64,000 nucleotides of DNA from Hymenobacter psychrophilus (lineage in GTDB: Bacteria; Bacteroidota; Bacteroidia; Cytophagales; Hymenobacteraceae). The notes beneath the pieces are model-generated. The model was not told the origin of the DNA and did not search any database. It was given only the letters and a program-made list of their open reading frames with translations. Shown here one piece after another: positions 62,128 to 64,000 of the stretch; the stretch's first letter is position 1, and the number at the start of each line of letters is the position of its first letter. Made by a program: the position numbers and the translations under genes. Location: NCBI RefSeq assembly GCF_900107135.1, contig NZ_FNOV01000014.1, positions 18,356 to 82,355 of the forward strand, given 5' to 3'.

Positions 62128-63213
62128 ATGTCCCAGACAGTAAAACTCCTCCTCGAAGACGGCACCTGCATTGAGGGCGAATCCTTCGGCGCATTTACCT
62201 CCGCCGCGGGCGAAGTGGTGTTCAGCACGGCCATGACCGGCTACCCCGAAAACCTCACCGACCCGTCCTTCGCCGGCCAGATTCTGGTGCTCACCACCCC
62301 CATGGTGGGCAACTACGGCGTGCCCGGCGAAGACCTGTACGAGTCGATTTCGAAGATCTTTGAGTCTGATAAAATCCACATTGCCGGACTCGTGGTGAGC
62401 TACTACTCCGAGGAGCACAGCCACTGGCACGCCGCCAAAAGCCTCGGCGACTGGCTCAAAGAGTACAACATCCCCGGCATCTGCGGCGTCGATACGCGCA
62501 TGCTCACCAAGAAGCTGCGCGAGAAAGGCGCCCTACTGGGCAAAATCGTGGCCGAAGAAGACGTGCCCCTGCATGACCCTAACTGCGACAACCTGGTGGC
62601 CCAGGTGAGCCCGGCCGGCGTGCAGCACTACGGCCACGGCCAGCACAAAATCGTGCTCGTGGACTGCGGCACCAAAACCAACATTATCCGCTGCTTCCTG
62701 GAGCGCGACGTGGAGCTGATTCGCGTGCCCTGGGACTACGATTTCACGACCCTCGACTACGACGGCCTGTTCCTGAGCAACGGCCCCGGCGACCCCAAAA
62801 TGTGCGAAGCCACCATCGCACACCTGCAAAAAGCCCTGCAACAGGACAAGCCGATTTTCGGCATCTGCCTGGGCAGCCAGCTCATGGGCCTGGCGGCGGG
62901 CGGCGACACGTTCAAGCTCAAATACGGCCACCGCAGCCACAACCAGCCCGTCAAGCTCACCGGCACCCAGCACTGCTACATCACCAGCCAAAACCACGGC
63001 TTCGCGGTCGATACTGCCACCCTTCCCGCCGAGTGGGACATGCTGTTCGAGAACCTGAACGACGGCACCTGCGAAGGCATCAAGCACAAAACCAAGCCGT
63101 TCTTCTCCACCCAGTTTCACCCCGAAGCGGCTGGTGGCCCGCAGGATACGGAGTTTCTGTTTGATGACTTTTTGAAAGCGGTGGTGGAGTACAAGGCTAC
63201 AACAGCCAAATAA
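62128..63213 (+). CDS. carA: Carbamoyl-phosphate synthase small subunit
   Basis: 361 residues. The N-terminal CPSase small-chain domain (VKLLLEDGTCIEGESFGAFT, GEVVFSTAMTGYPENLTDPS) is followed by a class I glutamine amidotransferase domain (about 175-355): GLFLSNGPGDPKMCEATIAH, the nucleophile Cys in IFGICLGSQLMGLAAG (near 249) and the His-Glu pair in STQFHPEAAGGPQDTEF (near 332-334). It releases ammonia from glutamine for the large subunit, which makes carbamoyl phosphate for pyrimidine and arginine synthesis. The residue after CLG is Ser where many homologues have His or Asn. carB lies downstream, separated from it by a low-GC gene. Confidence 0.95.
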   Translation: MSQTVKLLLEDGTCIEGESFGAFTSAAGEVVFSTAMTGYPENLTDPSFAGQILVLTTPMVGNYGVPGEDLYESISKIFESDKIHIAGLVVSYYSEEHSHWHAAKSLGDWLKEYNIPGICGVDTRMLTKKLREKGALLGKIVAEEDVPLHDPNCDNLVAQVSPAGVQHYGHGQHKIVLVDCGTKTNIIRCFLERDVELIRVPWDYDFTTLDYDGLFLSNGPGDPKMCEATIAHLQKALQQDKPIFGICLGSQLMGLAAGGDTFKLKYGHRSHNQPVKLTGTQHCYITSQNHGFAVDTATLPAEWDMLFENLNDGTCEGIKHKTKPFFSTQFHPEAAGGPQDTEFLFDDFLKAVVEYKATTAK

Positions 63214-63225
63214 CTCTTGCCAGCC

Positions 63226-63726
63226 ATGACAACAGATAAAAGCGAGATTCTCAAAGTATTGAAAACGGCGCTTTTCGGCACCTACTTCACAAGATTCACT
63301 TACTATATCACTGCCTTTGAGTGTGATTTTTTTAGTGACAGCCTTGATATTAGCGCCTATCTAGTTGTCAGCGAAATTGAACTAGCAGATAAGATTGAGT
63401 GGAATAAGTGGGTACAGTCAGCTCCATTCAATATAGCAAATAACAATGGGCCAGAAGAGCCTGCCAGAGTCTTTTTGATGGGCCTATTAACGCAGGCAAT
63501 AGTTCAAGATGTAGAAGAAGAGAACGAAGGCACTATCATACTTACTTTTCAAAATGGACTGAAAGTCAGACTGGTAGGAGAAATCGAAACTGAAGATATT
63601 TCTTGGACTATTCAATTCAGAAATTCTGATGGACAGCAAATTGGCGAGTGCACCTGCTCATTCAATAAACTGTTTCTGAATATCAGTGAAGAGTTAGCAC
63701 ATAAGCTGCATTTGGCAAGCCACTAA
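63226..63726 (+). CDS. Low-GC hypothetical protein inserted between carA and carB
   Basis: 166 residues from the ATG at 63226, 12 bp after the carA stop. The protein is acidic and soluble (EIELADKIEWNKWVQSAPFN, QDVEEENEGTIILTFQNGLK), with alternating strands and no signal or membrane segment. No family is recognised; the size, acidity and low GC recall immunity-type or phage-type small proteins, but that is only an impression. Codon use is clearly AT-rich next to the GC-rich carA and carB, pointing to acquisition. A REP-like repeat separates it from carB. Confidence 0.65.
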   Translation: MTTDKSEILKVLKTALFGTYFTRFTYYITAFECDFFSDSLDISAYLVVSEIELADKIEWNKWVQSAPFNIANNNGPEEPARVFLMGLLTQAIVQDVEEENEGTIILTFQNGLKVRLVGEIETEDISWTIQFRNSDGQQIGECTCSFNKLFLNISEELAHKLHLASH

Positions 63727-63760
63727 TTTAGAAACGTGGGCCGGCTGACCACAACGAAGC

Positions 63761-63807
63761 GGTAGAGATGTTTCGACTCCGCTGCGCTCCGCTCAACATG
63801 ACGTTCA
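63761..63807 (+). repeat. REP-like repeat before carB
   Basis: The sequence starts GGTAGAGATGTTTCGACTCC, has internal short inverted pairs (CGCTGCGCTCCGC), and ends ATGACGTTC with GACGTTC repeated at once. Repeats built on GAGATG-TTCGAC-CATGACGTTC are familiar from Bacteroidota genomes. Confidence 0.5.
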
Positions 63808-63836
63808 AGACGTTCAAAAAGAACCCAACCCTTCGC

Positions 63837-64000
63837 ATGAACAAACCCAACAAAGTGCTCATCCTTGGTTCCGGCGCCCTCAAAATTGGGGAGGCCGGGG
63901 AGTTCGATTATTCCGGCTCGCAGGCGCTCAAGGCGCTCAAGGAGGAAGGCATCCGCACCATCCTCATCAACCCCAACATCGCCACCGTGCAGACGTCGGA
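63837..64000 (+). CDS. carB: Carbamoyl-phosphate synthase large subunit, N-terminal part only
   Basis: The first 54 codons are in the window: MNKPNKVLILGSGALKIGEA, then GEFDYSGSQALKALKEEGIR and TILINPNIATVQTS. This is the conserved start of CarB (the nucleotide-binding N-lobe with G-S-G-x-x-x-I-G-x-A-x-E-F-D-Y-x-G). The subunit makes carbamoyl phosphate from bicarbonate, ammonia and two ATP. The rest lies beyond the window edge. Confidence 0.93.
   Translation, partial: MNKPNKVLILGSGALKIGEAGEFDYSGSQALKALKEEGIRTILINPNIATVQTS

Overview
This window is chromosomal DNA from a high-GC Bacteroidota, most likely a Hymenobacter or close relative in the Cytophagales. The signs are SusC/SusD outer-membrane pairs, an Oar-like TonB-dependent receptor, a decayed type IX secretion sorting domain, WG- and NHL-repeat secreted proteins, Bacteroidota promoter cores of the TAnnTTTG type, and short palindromic repeats of the kind common in Hymenobacter. 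No rRNA, tRNA or CRISPR array was recognised.

Layout. 1-3236 (minus) is a SusC/SusD pair cut by the window edge. 4475-5540 is a dead IS701-like element. 5660-12906 (minus) is a second SusC/SusD pair in an apparent operon with a Tat-exported calcineurin-like phosphoesterase and a glycerophosphodiester phosphodiesterase; together they look like a phosphodiester capture and hydrolysis locus. 13787-15914 (plus) holds a small membrane protein, an LpxH-like phosphoesterase and a glycosyltransferase. A GH1 beta-glucosidase follows, then a very long hairpin, a type IX sorting-domain remnant, an Oar-like receptor and a beta-propeller/phosphoesterase lipoprotein.

24600-31000 is a mobile-DNA graveyard: an IS1182 deletion derivative, an IS5-type pseudo-element that cut a LytTR gene, a low-GC amidohydrolase bracketed by IS5-type ends, and a 256-bp miniature inverted-repeat element. 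A serine hydrolase/MarR pair sits among them. 31082-36009 holds a small lipoprotein and large WG- and NHL-repeat secreted proteins.

36822-52017 is mostly signalling and stress response: a multi-PAS histidine kinase, a receiver-less CheB with a Cys/His cluster, a Na+/H+ antiporter, a fatty-acid desaturase, small proteins, a second PAS kinase overlapping a receiver-CRP/FNR fusion regulator, and two downstream stress-type genes whose upstream regions are near-duplicates. That duplicated promoter suggests a small regulon adjacent to its probable regulator.

52199-55900 has an OmpA lipoprotein, a tail-anchored alpha/beta hydrolase and more gene and transposon remnants. 55972-64000 is a nucleotide biosynthesis cluster: pyrD, pyrB, pyrC, purE, purK, carA, a low-GC unknown gene, and the start of carB. 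A promoter/terminator unit in front of pyrB may be an attenuator or a small RNA.
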